From contig OX393581.1 of assembly GCA_947652605.1 (NCBI GenBank), positions 14,636,640 through 14,700,639 on the forward strand: a stretch of 64,000 nucleotides of DNA, written 5' to 3'. The position numbers and the translations under genes are program-made. Every line of letters begins with the position of its first letter. Position 1 is the first letter of the stretch. Under the pieces are notes generated by a model that was given only the letters and a program-made list of their open reading frames with translations, did not search any database and was not told where the DNA came from. This document shows positions 1-11,681 of this stretch, piece by piece. The stretch comes from Elmis aenea. Its lineage: Eukaryota; Arthropoda; Insecta; Coleoptera; Elmidae.

Positions 1-149
1 TGGTATCCATCACTTAAGTTGAGGTGCCAGCCAAATTTCCAAATCTTATTTGTATTGTTCAAGGTTCATCACTCCATCGACAACCATCCTGTACCATGGT
101 ACTAAGCATTAGCTAAAACAGAATACTAGTCGGGTTGCTATACTGTGGG

Positions 150-844
150 CAGTAGCGTAGCAAGGGGGGCGGGGGGTGCGGTGAGCCCTGGGCGGCACAT
201 TTTTTGGGGCGGCACATTTAGTCTACCCAAATGAGGTAAAAAGAAAATCTCGGGGTAATGAAGGAACAGTAGATATAATAATCAGTACCGGCGCTACGTG
301 GCGCTATTCAAAAGAATTAATTAAAAAAAAAAAGAATTCGTGTCTAAGTTAAGTGATAAAACGGGCTACTTGACCTTGCTTTACTGAAAACTCGCCCCCG
401 TGTAACGACAGAAATTCCAAGTACCTAATAAAATTTATGATAGGGTACCACCCATTCACTAAAATTATGAAACAATTCATTTATTTTAGGCATTAAATTC
501 TATGCAGTTTTAAACTCTATTGTAACAAGGATTTTTCACCCTTATTAGAAATAATTTCGTGGGAGTGGGGAGATCTGATTTAAGAAAATAAAAATCAAAA
601 AGGGTTCTACCGTAAAACTGTAATTTTGGAAGATGTTAAAGCATTCTACATTATCTAACTTTGCATTAAAACACGTTTGAACGTCAAAATTAAAAAAAAA
701 ATCGCCCGCGGCGCTTTTTCTTTCACCCCCACTTTTTTGTGTCGATCTCTGCTTGCTTTTAGAAAAATCAAAAGTTAGTAACGGTTATTTATAGGGGCGG
801 CAAATTCAGGGACCTGGGCGGCACAAACTCTAGCTACGCCACTG
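150..844. mobile_element. hAT-type MITE with 8-bp target duplication
   Basis: The ends are inverted repeats: CAGTAGCGTAGC on the left and GCTACGCCACTG on the right. The 8-bp sequence ACTGTGGG occurs directly outside both ends (142-149 and 845-852), which is the duplication length of the hAT superfamily. GGGGCGGCA-type sequence lies just inside both ends. No transposase reading frame is visible, so this is a non-autonomous copy. Superfamily is assigned from duplication length and end sequence, not from a protein. Confidence 0.88.
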
Positions 845-974
845 ACTGTGGGTACATTTTTTCACAATTTAAACCTTCATTTTCAATTATTAAACTCTTG
901 TACGTATTTTTTTGCTGGGTAGTCTTTCAGTCGTTGTACGTTACAACAAATAGCTCTGCAGTTATTTTTTTATA

Positions 975-1201
975 TTAGGTTGATGCATAATTATCCGCCG
1001 TTTTTTCGCGACGTTTGGTTATTCGAATTTGTCGTGTAGCAAGTAAATGGTAAGCAGTAATCGACGTTGATGGTGACTACTCCCCCAAATGATAATTGTA
1101 CATACCGTTTTGAGTTTGTTTTCGTTTTTGATTATGTTACAATATAATTTATGTTATATTATAATTTTTTAAAAACGGCGGATAATTATGCATCAACCTA
1201 A
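975..1201. mobile_element. mariner MITE
   Basis: A 227-bp element with almost perfect terminal inverted repeats of about 31 bp, beginning TTAGGTTGATGCATAATTAT. TA dinucleotides sit outside each end (973-974 and 1202-1203). The TTAGGTTG start and TA duplication are characteristic of mariner elements. The interior is too short for a transposase and carries no credible frame. The well-kept ends suggest fairly recent activity. Confidence 0.88.
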
Positions 1202-1203
1202 TA

Positions 1204-1923
1204 ATTTAACAGTTCTGTAAATTCAGAATTTTGTTTTGGTTGTGAAAATAGCGTGTCTATTCATTTTATGATACATTTTGTGCAAAGAAATTTTCTTTAA
1301 TTCAACATTTAATATAATATATAAATAAAAAATGTAACCAAAAACTGGAAGATAAAGAAATGTTTGTGATTTCAAAGTAGAAATCTCTTTTACCTCAAAT
1401 TAATTAATGCTGAAAGACTACGTGTAAAGGTAAGGCCCAAATATCATCAACAACAAAATTTGATTTAATTAACGTACCAATTAAAATGCTTCTTTTTTAA
1501 AATATTTAATTTTATATGATTCAAACATGAATATATGCATATATGTATAGGTACATTTCGGTGATAATCTAAAAAAATATTTCACCGTTCAAAACGGTTA
1601 GTAAATTGGGGTGCTTGAATCACAAGCAATTTACATTTGCGTTAGTATACCCTCGTTATGTTCTAATTAATTAGAAATAGCCTCAAAAGATCCTCTATGG
1701 CCGTGTATTTAGATGTTGCTTTACGATTTGTGTAATTAAAACGGTATAATAAAAATAGAATGTGTTAATAACTCGGCCCACGTGGATATATTTCAATTCC
1801 TTTTGTGTAAAGGGTGTTGTAGCGAACAATTAAACATTGTTGATTATGTTGCCTTAATAAAGCAACTAATTTTATATGCACATTAACGTTATTGTATTTA
1901 AAATGAGAGAAACAATAGGCATA
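1204..1923. other. AT-rich DNA, nothing recognised
   Basis: No repeat end, coding frame or RNA gene was recognised here. The sequence is A/T-rich with short homopolymer runs. Confidence 0.5.
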
Positions 1924-2194
1924 CCGGGTGATTCAGTTTGACCCTATAGCTTTTTAATTATTGAACATAACCCCAACAAACCTTATATTTTTGGAAACGG
2001 CGACAAATGATCTATTTAGTGATGTAAGTTTGTTACCTCTACGATGACGTATGTCAAATCCGCGAAGGGCAACTGTTTTTTTTTTTTAAATTACATAGTA
2101 CACATTTTTCTGTTGATTCGGATAGAGAATGTATACAACTTTAAAAATTTTACCATTGAAATTACTATCTTGTGTGATTCAATTTTACACCCTG
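1924..2194. mobile_element. Degraded TA-element(s) with GGGTG ends
   Basis: The left boundary reads TA-CCGGGTGATTCA and the right boundary ACACCCTG-TA, the end pattern of the many TA-flanked elements in this window. The last ~100 bp resemble the right arm of the palindromic element at 51042-51702 (shared ACCATTGAAATT-type block, then a GTGTGATTCAA-type block before ACACCCTG). The left end resembles a different family (ends at 12073 and 37372), so this may be a composite of two insertions. Confidence 0.5.
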
Positions 2195-2208
2195 TATATG
2201 CTTTAGGT

Positions 2209-2717
2209 CAGGCATGTGCAACTTGCGGCCAGCCACATGATTTTATACGACCCACGGGAACTTTTGCAAATCTCATTGAATCAGGCCCGCCAGCCACCTA
2301 AGACTGAAAAGAATGCACGCATCGGTAAACAAGATAATTTTGATTTTATGTCAGACAGTTTCATGGCCAACTCAACCGCAAAAATTGCCATTTTTAAGTA
2401 GCATTTTCCGGCGTCCATAAAGTATACTAAAAACAAAAAATATGCAGCTATCGTATCTTTGTTTAGAAAAAAGTTATTTTACTTTAGCAAATTTTGAAAT
2501 TGTTGCAATGATCTACTAAAAATTAATTCGCGTTTGACCTGTTTTCCATAACTGTTTTATAGTAAGCAATGACCATTTCAGTGAAGTAAAATAAACACAA
2601 ATAAAGATGGGTTGCTTTTTGCATACTCCAATGTGAGCCCTTAAAAACGGGCCGACCCGCGGATGTATTTCAAAGTTACTATCCGGCCCTCAGTTTTGCC
2701 GAAATTGCACATGCCTG
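2209..2717. mobile_element. hAT-like non-autonomous element (CAGGCATGTGCAA ends)
   Basis: Perfect 13-bp inverted ends, CAGGCATGTGCAA and TTGCACATGCCTG, enclose 509 bp. Inside the left end is a GCGGCCAGCCACATGATTTT block and inside the right end a GGGCCGACCCGCGGATG block, both more GC-rich than the surroundings. The flanking octamers (CTTTAGGT and CTAATAAA) do not match, so the target duplication has eroded or the boundaries differ slightly. No transposase frame was seen. Confidence 0.65.
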
Positions 2718-3933
2718 CTAATAAATCAGGCTTCTTTCACTATTTCGAAAAATTTAAAAAGTTGATAATTAGGTTTAAATTTAGAAACTTTATTACATTT
2801 TTCTCTTAACTGCATCAATTTTTCTTTCCTATATTAACATGACTAAACAGAACTTGCATTTCATTTCTTACAATAAAAAATTACAAGAACAATCTGGCAG
2901 GAAAATTTACCCTGTATAAAATTCTTGTTACTTTTATTTTTCTATAACTTAACAAACAGACCCACAAAGAGAAGACAGGAAGACAAACAAACAAGAGAAG
3001 CTATTTTAAATATGCATAAATTGTTATTACGATCTTCAATTTCAACTTTCTAGTCAAAATTAACGGAATTATTAAGTACGTACAATAAATTAACATAAAA
3101 ACGAAACAATACAAGCCATAAAATAACAATAAATTGCGTTATGTCATTAAAAATACTGTGTTTAAAACAACTGTGTTAATTACAAAGGAAACGCAGATAA
3201 ATTTATTAATTTCCTTAAGGTATTTTTGGTGGAGGCGCGGAGTCGATGTATTTCCTTCACCACCTACGCTTCAGAAAATGCTCTTAAAACCCTTGATTGA
3301 TGTTACTTAAATAGAAAAGTAACCACTTACGTTTTGCATCCTAAATTATTACCATCTTGGCTTTAAAAGGTGATTTAGTAGCGGTTAAGTAGTGTTTATA
3401 AATAATGGGTCAGGTTAACAACAAAACTGTAAAGGTGTAAAGTATTACTTGTACAGATAAATAATTATACGTAGGTAATTATAGAAATCTGCGCTTCTTA
3501 ATAAATTTTAATAAATCCATATCTCTCAGTAATACCAAACAGTAGTCGATTACAATTATTACTATTAATTTTTTGATTAAATCGTTGTATTTTAGTCTGA
3601 CGACCATGTTTATGTGCTAAAAATATCTTAGACTTTATTTATTAAAATTGAAATTGAAAACGAATTCAGGATAAAAACCCGTCAAAAATTTAAAAATTAT
3701 GTAATTCGGAATGGCAATGAAAAAATGTACGAGTCTTAAAGAAAAAAACAATAAAGCAAAATGCAAATGTTATCTTATAATTTCCACACCATTTATTACT
3801 TTACTAAACTAACTAAACGTGTCATGGAGATAAAGATATTATGATGGTTAACGAGAAATATTTATTGTTTACGCACTGACAGGAACCAACAAAATTATTA
3901 AAGATGACAGTTAGTTAAATTCATTTTAAATGT
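2718..3933. other. AT-rich DNA, nothing recognised
   Basis: No coding frame, inverted repeat or repeat end was recognised. Short A/T tracts dominate. Confidence 0.5.
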
Positions 3934-3941
3934 GCCAAGAG

Positions 3942-4865
3942 CAGTGGCGGACTGGGCCGGCGGGACACCGGGAGAAATCCCGGTGGGCCGGTCGCTCTGA
4001 GGCCGCGACCCACAGTACACTTATGATTGTTATGACAAAATTATGCAATATTATTATTTCGGTTAGTAATAAATAGAGAATAAGTTACAACATCGCATAA
4101 CTTTTGTACCCCTGGCCCTCCCAAGCTTTATAAGCTGACTACGTCTCTGATTTGTGTCTCTGCTATGTCCGACGTTTTCGTTAAATTTCATCGTCCGGGC
4201 TGTGTTTTTGAGCACCAAGTGATATTGATATTATACCTTACTATAATTTTAGTTTTAATATTTTAGTAATTAATAAACAATTATTAAACTTAATAAATGC
4301 AGACTGATTCTTTACATTCATTGTGAGATTTTGAGATTATTCTGGTTATAGTTTTTAATCAAGGAAAAATGGAAAAGAGAAAATGTGCTTAAAAAGAGAA
4401 AGAGAAAAGGCAAAAAGTACTTCACGAAGCTGATAAAAAAAGTTTCAAGTTAAGTGATTTGTTTGCTTTAACTTCTAAAGTTAGTGCACCTGATGTTGAA
4501 AAATCTAACATTGATCAAGATTTGCATTCATCAAATTCGACAAACGAAGACAATATAATCTTTCCCGTTGAAACAGACAAAATTGAAACGTCGTTTATCA
4601 ACGCAAAGTCTTCATGTTCAAGTCTAGTAGTAGTGTAAAACTAATTGGAAAAATGGGTTTGGCTTTTCGGGCTCACAGATCGGAATCTGCTAGTTCATTC
4701 TCATTAGAGAACAATGAGACTGAACATAGAAATTTTTTAGAAATAATTTTATTATTATCTAAACATGAGAACATTTTAAAATTAAATTTTTTTAGGTTAT
4801 TAATTTTTTGGGGGCCGGTCTAGCCGGTTTTTCCCGGGCCGGTTGAATTTCCCAGTCCGCTACTG
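3942..4865 (+). mobile_element. Internally deleted hAT element
   Basis: The ends are CAGTGGCGGACTGGG and CCCAGTCCGCTACTG, a hAT end type. The flanking octamers GCCAAGAG (3934-3941) and GCCAGGAG (4866-4873) differ at one base, giving an 8-bp target duplication. The interior keeps two stretches of a DUF4371/ZMYM-like hAT transposase gene, described separately, with the catalytic region deleted. At 924 bp it is far shorter than an autonomous hAT of several kb. Confidence 0.85.
4369..4782 (+). pseudogene. hAT (DUF4371-type) transposase N-terminal remnant
   Basis: Translation from the ATG at 4369 gives MEKRKCA, then a TAA at 4390. The same frame continues with a basic stretch and a KKSFKLSDLFALTSKV segment typical of the leader of hAT transposases that carry DUF4371, and closes at TAA 4636-4638. 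In another frame, 4654-4782 reads GLAFRAHRSES followed by NFLEIILLLSKHENILK, resembling the FRGHDES...NFLELLKLLS core of DUF4371. Everything between and after these motifs, including the catalytic residues and dimerisation domain, is missing. The gene is inactive. Family assignment rests on motif resemblance from memory and on the hAT ends around it. Confidence 0.7.
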
Positions 4866-4873
4866 GCCAGGAG

Positions 4874-5393
4874 GTATTAGTTTCAAAAGGAAAAGATAAA
4901 ACAATCATTTTGTAGTTATTTTACTGCACTATTTTTTTAAGAACATCAAAAATTCAGTGACAGAAGCATTTTGTTTAAAATCAAAAAGATGCTTTATGCA
5001 CAGAGTGTAGCATCAAAACTGGGCTACTAGTTATAACGATCTCTTTTAATATAATATGTAGAGATTCGGTTGTTGGCAAAGAGTTACCTACATATTATAA
5101 AACACAAAATGTAGCAATATCCAGAGGTTACAAAAATTTGTAGGTAAGTTGATGAAAAAAATTAATTTTGGCAATCATCAATTTATTTAATCTTTGATCT
5201 TTGAGAATAAAAGTTTTTGACATTGTGATAACTAGAGTATCTTGCAACTGGATTTGCATTTCTGCAAGAGAGCTTTAATAAAGAATATAAGTGATTTTTA
5301 TTAAAACTAATTTTTACTAACCTGTTTATAGTTATTTTTTGTAAAAATGTGTCAAGTATCTATATTTTATTTTTAAATTGTTTGTAATACTTT
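4874..5393. other. AT-rich DNA, nothing recognised
   Basis: No frame or repeat boundary was recognised between the hAT target duplication and the trinucleotide tract. Confidence 0.5.

Positions 5394-5475
<82 letters not shown>
5394..5475. repeat. (TAA)n microsatellite, LINE tail
   Basis: About 80 bp of uninterrupted ATA/TAA trinucleotides. It directly abuts the antisense 3' untranslated end of a LINE, so it most likely grew from a (TAA)n-type tail, as known for I-element and related LINE clades, not from a random microsatellite. Confidence 0.9.
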
Positions 5476-5740
5476 GGCTTTATTTAGTTATAAAACAAAC
5501 TATTTATACATCAATCTTTACAACTAGTACTTCAAATTAAAATTGCAGTTTTACATGGGTCTTACAACCTTCTTTAAACGCATGCAGATTAACAGAATAT
5601 TTTAATTCGTTTGGTAATTGATTAAATAATGTAATAATGTATACCCGCCTATGATTTAAAAGTCTGTGGACCATATTGTAGCTTCTGCTGCGCGAAAATA
5701 CCCCCACCCTTCGCCATTAAACTTGCATTTGCCTCTACAT
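5476..5740 (-). pseudogene. LINE 3' end, reverse transcriptase C-terminal tail
   Basis: On the minus strand the frame ending at 5537-5539 (TAA) reads SRSYNMVHRLLNHR, then LFNQLPNELKYSVNL, then HAFKEGCKTHVKLQF and stop. This is the usual closing segment of CR1/I/Jockey-type LINE proteins (pattern LFNxLPxxLK...FKxxLK). A short 3' untranslated region and the (TAA)n tail follow. Reading upstream the frame becomes closed, and the reverse transcriptase and endonuclease domains are absent, so this is a short 5'-truncated copy. It could be the 3' end of the family seen at 37431-38745, but the two pieces do not overlap, so I cannot test that. Confidence 0.65.
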
Positions 5741-5779
5741 AAGTTTAGCAAAATTGTGGAATACAGCCTTTTATACATA

Positions 5780-6339
5780 CAGGGTGGCCATAATCTACAT
5801 TGTGTTGTATGGGTAACTTTGTTATTATAAGAGTTACATAGTCGGTTAAATTAGCAAAGTTGGGCTGAATTTCAGGACAAATTTAATGCCATTTTGACAT
5901 TTCACCTATACCTTCAACTTTTTGAAATATTTTGAAAAAACTAAAAACAGGCGATTTTTTCAATCTTAAATAGTTCCATAGCCACCTATCAGGTGAGATT
6001 CTTAAAATCATCTAAATTAATTGGTTGACACAGTAAAAATGGCCATAAAACCAAAACTAATGGACCTAGAAAATAATTGTGTTTACCATCCAATCCAAAG
6101 TTGCTTAGGCAATGTCTTTATACATTTAAAATATTTTGTAATACAAAGGAGTTGTAGACAATTTCCAAAAATCTTATATTCTGATTTTTCCTGATTTGCT
6201 CAAACACTCTTTGAGATTTTTCCAATTTCTTTTAAGATCAATAATAAGCACCAAATTAACGTTGTCAAATGTAAACCTATACTGTGGCTATTATAATAAG
6301 CGAGATCCCCATGCTTAAACTCGAATTTCAATCACCCTG
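5780..6339. mobile_element. TA-element, family B copy 1
   Basis: The left end is TA-CAGGGTGG and the right end CACCCTG-TA. The right end carries CGAGATCCC at 6301-6309, 30 bp from the terminal base; the equivalent left position reads GGGTAACTTTG. Two partial copies occur at 31600-31932 (right half) and 63050-63411 (left half). No coding capacity. The TA duplication and CAGGGTG end are of Tc1/mariner type, supported by the transposase fragment linked to such an end at 39497. Confidence 0.8.
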
Positions 6340-6760
6340 TAGATTTGAGTTGACTGAAGTTTTTAGTACAGCTAATTTTTTGTCCAGGCAAGTAACTATT
6401 TTAGAAGTTAACTACGAAAATGATCAAAAGTTCACATGCCATTTACGGTTATTCATGTATGACTATGATTAAAAATATTTAAAGATTCTGTAACGATTCT
6501 TTTGTTAAATATTTTCAACAATTGTGTCAAAATCTGTTTATTAATGTTTCTGTTTCTTTTAATTACTCCATGGGACAATTAGTTGTAAACTCCTAATTAT
6601 CTATTAGTAATTTTTAATTGTATAGATCAGGGACTGAGAACGGAACGAAAACGAAAACGTTAAACGAAATTAACCGAAATTTTTTTAAGAACGAAAACGA
6701 AACCGAAACCGAAATTATTATTTTTCGTTCAAGAACGAAAACGAAATAAATATTTTCCCA

Positions 6761-6800
6761 AACCGGTTTTAACCGGTTTTAACCGGTTTTAACCGGTTTT
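6761..6800. repeat. AACCGGTTTT decamer, four tandem units
   Basis: Four head-to-tail copies of AACCGGTTTT, each containing the palindrome AACCGGTT, lie in the left subterminal region of hAT element A. The second copy of the element has only two units (53681-53700). Confidence 0.95.
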
Positions 6801-7166
6801 GTCGCTATTTCAATTTTATTTGTTAAACACTAACGCGAATTTACCTTCTGTGCTAGGGAGACTCCACGAGACAGTAAAAAATCTCACTTGAAATAAGTGA
6901 GCTTCACTTTTCTCCATGTATTTACGTGAATATGTATTAACAACTTTATTGTTCATACTTGCAATTTCGTGTAACACAATTAACGGTACAGATATTCTCT
7001 GTTTCTAATTTGTTTTTTAGATCATCAATATAGAATATACACTTGATTGGATATATATTATCAATGTGTATGTTTTATTTGCGTTAAGACATAATAATAG
7101 TAAAATTTATTCTTACTTCGAAAAGGACTAATGTAAAAGAAGATTTATTGGAAGATGTGTTGCTAG

Positions 7167-8642
7167 CAGGGATGGAATAACGTTTTAAATCGTTACGTTT
7201 TTGTATAACGTTATTTATCATTTGTTTTCGTTACATAACGTTATAAATAACGTTAAAAAATGAATTGTTATGTTATATAACGTTATATAACGTTACATGA
7301 ATTATGATATACAGGGTGTTTCTTAAATAATGCGAAAAAATTTGGGAGGTGATTTCTTATCGAAAATAAAGTGGGGTCTTTTATATAACAAATTTTTCTT
7401 AGACGTCACCTTTCGGAGTTACACCCCCTAAAGGGGATCGGTAAAATTGGGTTTTTATTTTATTTCTCAAATTTAGATAAATGTAGGAGAATGATATTCT
7501 GTAGATATTTTATACTTATTAAAAGGTTTCCCATAGTGGTATTTTCAATCATCTTCCACCTTCATAGGGGGCTGATAAGTGCGACCCCTGTTGGTTTTTG
7601 AATCAGAACTTTTTGGTGAGTTGAAATTTTGCAATTTAAATTTTTTTTTATTAGTTTGATTTATTTAGAACCTTTTTTTATTCTTTAGTTTTTCTCGTAA
7701 ATCCTACAGTTTTAAGTAAAAAATTAAATGAGTGAATAATATACCTATGTTCATATTGGGTAGAATTGACGGGCGTTTTAGCGTTATCGCCGCGTAAACG
7801 TCAAAATGAACATATGAACATAAACAAACCAAGGTAACCACCAAAATGAATCGTTTAATATTGGAATATTTGATGGTCCATGTTCATTCATATAATTTTT
7901 TACTCAGAAACTGTAGGTTTAACGAGAACATTAAAGAATAAAAAAAACTTCTAAATAAATCAAGTTTTCAATAAACAATTTAAATTGCAAAATTTCAACC
8001 CACCAAAAAGTCCTGATAAGAAAACCAACAGGGGTCGCACTTTTCAGCCTCCTGTGAAGGTGGGAGATGATTAAAAATATTACTATGGGAAACCTTTTAA
8101 TAAGTATAAAACATCTACCGAATATCATTTTCCTACTTTTATCCAAATTTGAGAAATAAAATAAAAACCCAATTTTACCGATCCCCTCTAGGGGGGTGTA
8201 ACTCTGAAAGGAGACCTTAAAGAAAAAAAAATATATGAAAGACCCCCCTTAATTTTCGATAAGAAATCACCTCCCGATTTTTTTCGCATTATTTAAGAAA
8301 CATGCTGTATAAAAATAATTTTTATTTGTAACTCTGAAATTATTTTTGGGATCTGTAAATGTAAATTTAAAAAATAGTACAAAATTACGTTGAGATATTT
8401 TATTTTCATTTTAATTTCTAAAATACGGACAAAATATTATATCTTCTGAAAATATAAAGATCGCTATATAAAAATTTAATTTATAGAGAATAACGATACA
8501 AAATAACTTTAACGAAACGTTATCGGTTATTATAACGTTATATAAAGTTATAAAAATATCGTTACGTTATTGTATAAAAAATTATAGTTGAATCGTTATT
8601 ATAACGTTATCGGGTATCGTTACGTTACGTTTTCCATCCCTG
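7167..8642. mobile_element. hAT element B nested in element A
   Basis: The ends are CAGGGATGGAATAACG and CGTTTTCCATCCCTG, flanked by the perfect 8-bp duplication GTTGCTAG (7159-7166 and 8643-8650). The ends are rich in ATAACGTTAT-type palindromic repeats. The uninterrupted element A copy has a single GTTGCTAG at 54021-54028, exactly the expected empty site. No transposase frame. It contains a palindromic TA-element at 7312-8307. Confidence 0.92.
7312..8307. mobile_element. Palindromic TA-element, family M copy 1
   Basis: The ends are TA-CAGGGTGTTTCTTAAATAA on the left and a matching right end mutated to CATGCTG-TA. The two ~370-bp arms are inverted copies of each other, so a transcript would fold into a long hairpin; the loop region (about 7690-7930) has its own partial symmetry around GACGGGCG. 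Reading frames on either strand are products of this symmetry. A second copy lies at 46371-47357. It is the innermost layer of the nest. Confidence 0.88.
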
Positions 8643-9296
8643 GTTGCTAGTAAGATTTAACGGAATGTGAAAATGTATATTGTATGGTATGTACAAACTA
8701 TAAAGTTAAAGTATATTTCAAGTTAATATAAGTTTTTTTTTAATATCTTTTTTATTTATATCATTTAGTAAATTATCCACTTGAATTCATTCTTTTGTCT
8801 TTTTAAATAATTACAGCAGGATCTTATTTAATTCAAATGCATAGATGTTTAGTACTAAAACAAATTTAAAACAGCACTTGCTATATTTTCGTATTTTTAG
8901 ATAAAGAGCGTATGTCTAATTTAACCTAATCACGTTGTGTTTTTGCACCTTACGGGTGTTAAACTTAATAAAATGGTTAAATGTTAATGTGTTTAACGAT
9001 TTGGTAAATTTAAAATGGCGATGGTTCGCCAGTCTAAAATATGCTGTCCGCGAGCATCAAACCCCATCGTCATCGTTTATATTTTAGTTGAGACGCAAAT
9101 ATTGTTATGGTATTTATAAAGGGTTGTGGTGACTAAAAAAAAATTTTTTGACGAAAAAAAAATATTGCAAAACCGGTTTTCACCGTTATTATTTCGGTTC
9201 ACGAAAACGAAAAAAGATTTTTTCCGTTAGAACGAAAAGAACGAAAACGAAATATATCGAAAGGAATTTTTTTCGTTTTTAGTCCCTGGTATAGAT

Positions 9297-11489
9297 TAAA
9301 AAACATGTATTATGCTAAAAGTTACACGACTTAAAAGTATTAACTTATAAGTCTTGAAAATAAACAATTTTTTAATGTTTATATCCATTTACCCTATTTA
9401 CTTGTTGACGCTTTATTTTAGATCTTACTTTTACCTAGATATTTCCATTTGTTTGACCCAATATTCAACCGTTTTGATTTAAGTTTGTTATGTCTTCTAA
9501 AGTATTGTATTGTTAGCGTAAGTGCACAATTCATAGAAAAAATGTTTTGATGGTTTTTATGTTACTTATTATATGGAGATTTACGTTTGTGTGCTGTGTA
9601 TTTTTTGTACGTTACGGTCAAGGCTTGCCGCTAATATAATTTTCCCTCTTTGTGGTTTCGAAACTTTTCATATAACTGTCTAAGTTAATCAAGCAATGGA
9701 GAGTGTGTTCTGGTTGTAGTACCGCAGATATCTCGACAACTTCGCAAAGGTCATCAATCTAGCTTTTTAGCGCAAAATGACTATACGATACGGCCAGACA
9801 ATCTTAAATCTCGCCCCGAGCGTTTGACACTAAATAGGACGTGATCAGGGTTAATTTGCGTGAAAATAAGACTAAACCTTCAATTAACAACAATGAGAGT
9901 AAAAATAAATCACCATATTTGACATGTAATTATGAATTACGAATATGTGCTCTGAGCATGCAGCCAATGGAGTTGGATTCGCCCCCTCCATATTTCTGTA
10001 GGCGCCTTGTAAGGATAAAGAGTCATCCTGTGGTGATCCTGCGGCGTTAACGCCTGTTAGTTAGCAACCCAACGTGCGAACAGTTGTATATCCTTCCACT
10101 ACAACACTACACATCTCGAGACTACCAAATTGTTAACTTAAGGTTAGTTGTAAGATTTCTTTTCTTGTATATTCTCCAAAATAATTTTCTCGCATGCCTA
10201 ACAATCGACTTTTATACATAAAAAACTTTGTTAAGTTTCTTTTACATGAAATATATTATTTTTTAAATAAAAAAACCATGGAGCATCTAAATGTCCTTTC
10301 TAGTTATGTTCAAAAAATATATTCACATCTTCATGGACCTTCAAATCCCTTTCAATTTTATTGGAAAAATATTATTCAACATCAGCAACTCATCTGTTAA
10401 ATCCAGATTACCGTGCGAATTTTTTTAAGCTTCCCACGTACCTCGTGCAATCTTAAAAACAAATAAATGCGATCATTTCTTGTTTATGCTTTTATGAGAT
10501 TACATGAAATCTATGTTGGCACGTAGCGTCGGAAAACAAATGAAACGTCAAACTTTTTATTGTGGAATCCCCCGAGGCCGGGAAAGTTCCAATTTAGTAG
10601 GAAAAATTAAAACTTTCACATTCGCCTAATTGTACAAAGGAATAACTAACTTTTTATCGCTACTTTTTGCTGCATTAAAATATCGTTATTAGAGAAATAA
10701 AAGTGGAAAATTTAGCCGAAAAACAAATGAAGACAGAACATTTCAGCTGGATTAACAAATAAACGCATAAAAAATTGATCTAAACAATATTTGTGCTAAA
10801 GCAGATTACAATGACCATAATTGTTCTATTTTTCTTCTAATTTTAATTGAAAATCGAGTGATTAGTGTAATTAGGAATTTTCTTTTGTTTTAAGCTCGTT
10901 CGCTTGTTTCTTTTGTAATTATGGCTTTAATCCTACGTTGCTATTGTTGACCAGTGAACTCTACCGTATAGTGAAAAATAGAGTGAAAGCTTATTGAAAA
11001 ACTTTGGCTCAATCGTTCAAGCTGTGTAAAGAATTCGCTTAATTATTTCCAAAATAATTTTCTACATCGTTTAACTAATGGTTCGTGATATAAAACTGAA
11101 AGCGAAGAGTTCGTGGTAGTGTTTTGTTTTTTAAGTGAAATGTGAGAGTAAAATACATCCCAAAATAATAAAACAAACTGAAATTAATTAGCGCTCTATG
11201 AAAAAGAAAATGTGTTTCGGTACTCCTATAATGTTCGAAAGTAAATTATTCGTTTAATTTATTACTCGTCTTGATTGGCAATCAATGCGCTATCTTCAGA
11301 TTTAATTATACAAATATAGACTATGCTTAAAATTGTATAAAAATTATTGAAGAGCTAAATAAATTATTTTATTCTTATAAACAAATTTAGTATTTATCCG
11401 CCGGAAAACAATATAAATAATAATAATCGAATAAATACCTAATTGTTGATAAGTCTTAAGGATTACGACGTTTTTGACGTTAGTGAAGT
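9297..11489. other. Unrecognised DNA with a slightly GC-richer block
   Basis: No repeat end or homologous frame was recognised. The block at about 9680-10150 is less AT-rich than its surroundings and contains GCAGCCAATGG (a CCAAT-type sequence) and a GT-rich AAGGTTAGT that could serve as a splice donor. This is weak evidence for a promoter or untranslated first exon. Confidence 0.3.
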
Positions 11490-11681
11490 GAACGATTAGA
11501 AGAAAAAATGTCGAATATCTCGAAAAGTATGAGTTTTGTGTATAGGACATACTTAACAAAAAATGAAGCTCTCTTAAAGACAAATTCGATGACATAAAAA
11601 AATACAAGGGTTTGCATTTGAAAAAATTGAGTTACGAGCTTTTAAAATGATGGAAGTTGCCAGCTATTTATGAACACCCTG
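11490..11681. mobile_element. TA-element right end, family C copy 1
   Basis: The sequence up to TGAACACCCTG resembles 36760-36947 over nearly 200 bp: shared blocks AATATCTC, TATAGGACA, AAGGGTTTGCATTTGAA and GAGTTA in the same order and spacing. No matching left end was found, so this is a truncated copy. Confidence 0.6.

Larger units (their letters stand above)
6628..9288. mobile_element. hAT element A, copy 1, carrying nested insertions
   Basis: The ends are CAGGGACTGAGAACG and a TTTTTAGTCCCTG right end, flanked by the perfect 8-bp duplication GTATAGAT (6620-6627 and 9289-9296). Both subterminal regions are packed with ACGAAAACG-type repeats, probably transposase-binding arrays. No transposase frame is visible. 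Removing the nested hAT at 7167-8642 and one copy of its duplication leaves about 1.18 kb, close to the 1160-bp uninterrupted copy at 53554-54713. Confidence 0.92.

Noticed and set aside
5394..5475. Trinucleotide tract as a possible coding poly-amino-acid repeat
   Set aside because: It contains stop codons in the TAA frame and adjoins a LINE 3' end, so it is a tail-derived microsatellite.
7931..8146. Minus-strand frame also seen at 46529-46741 and 47040-47339
   Set aside because: Repetition across copies looks like conservation, but it is the arm of the family M palindrome, open on either strand, with many differences and no start or domain preserved.
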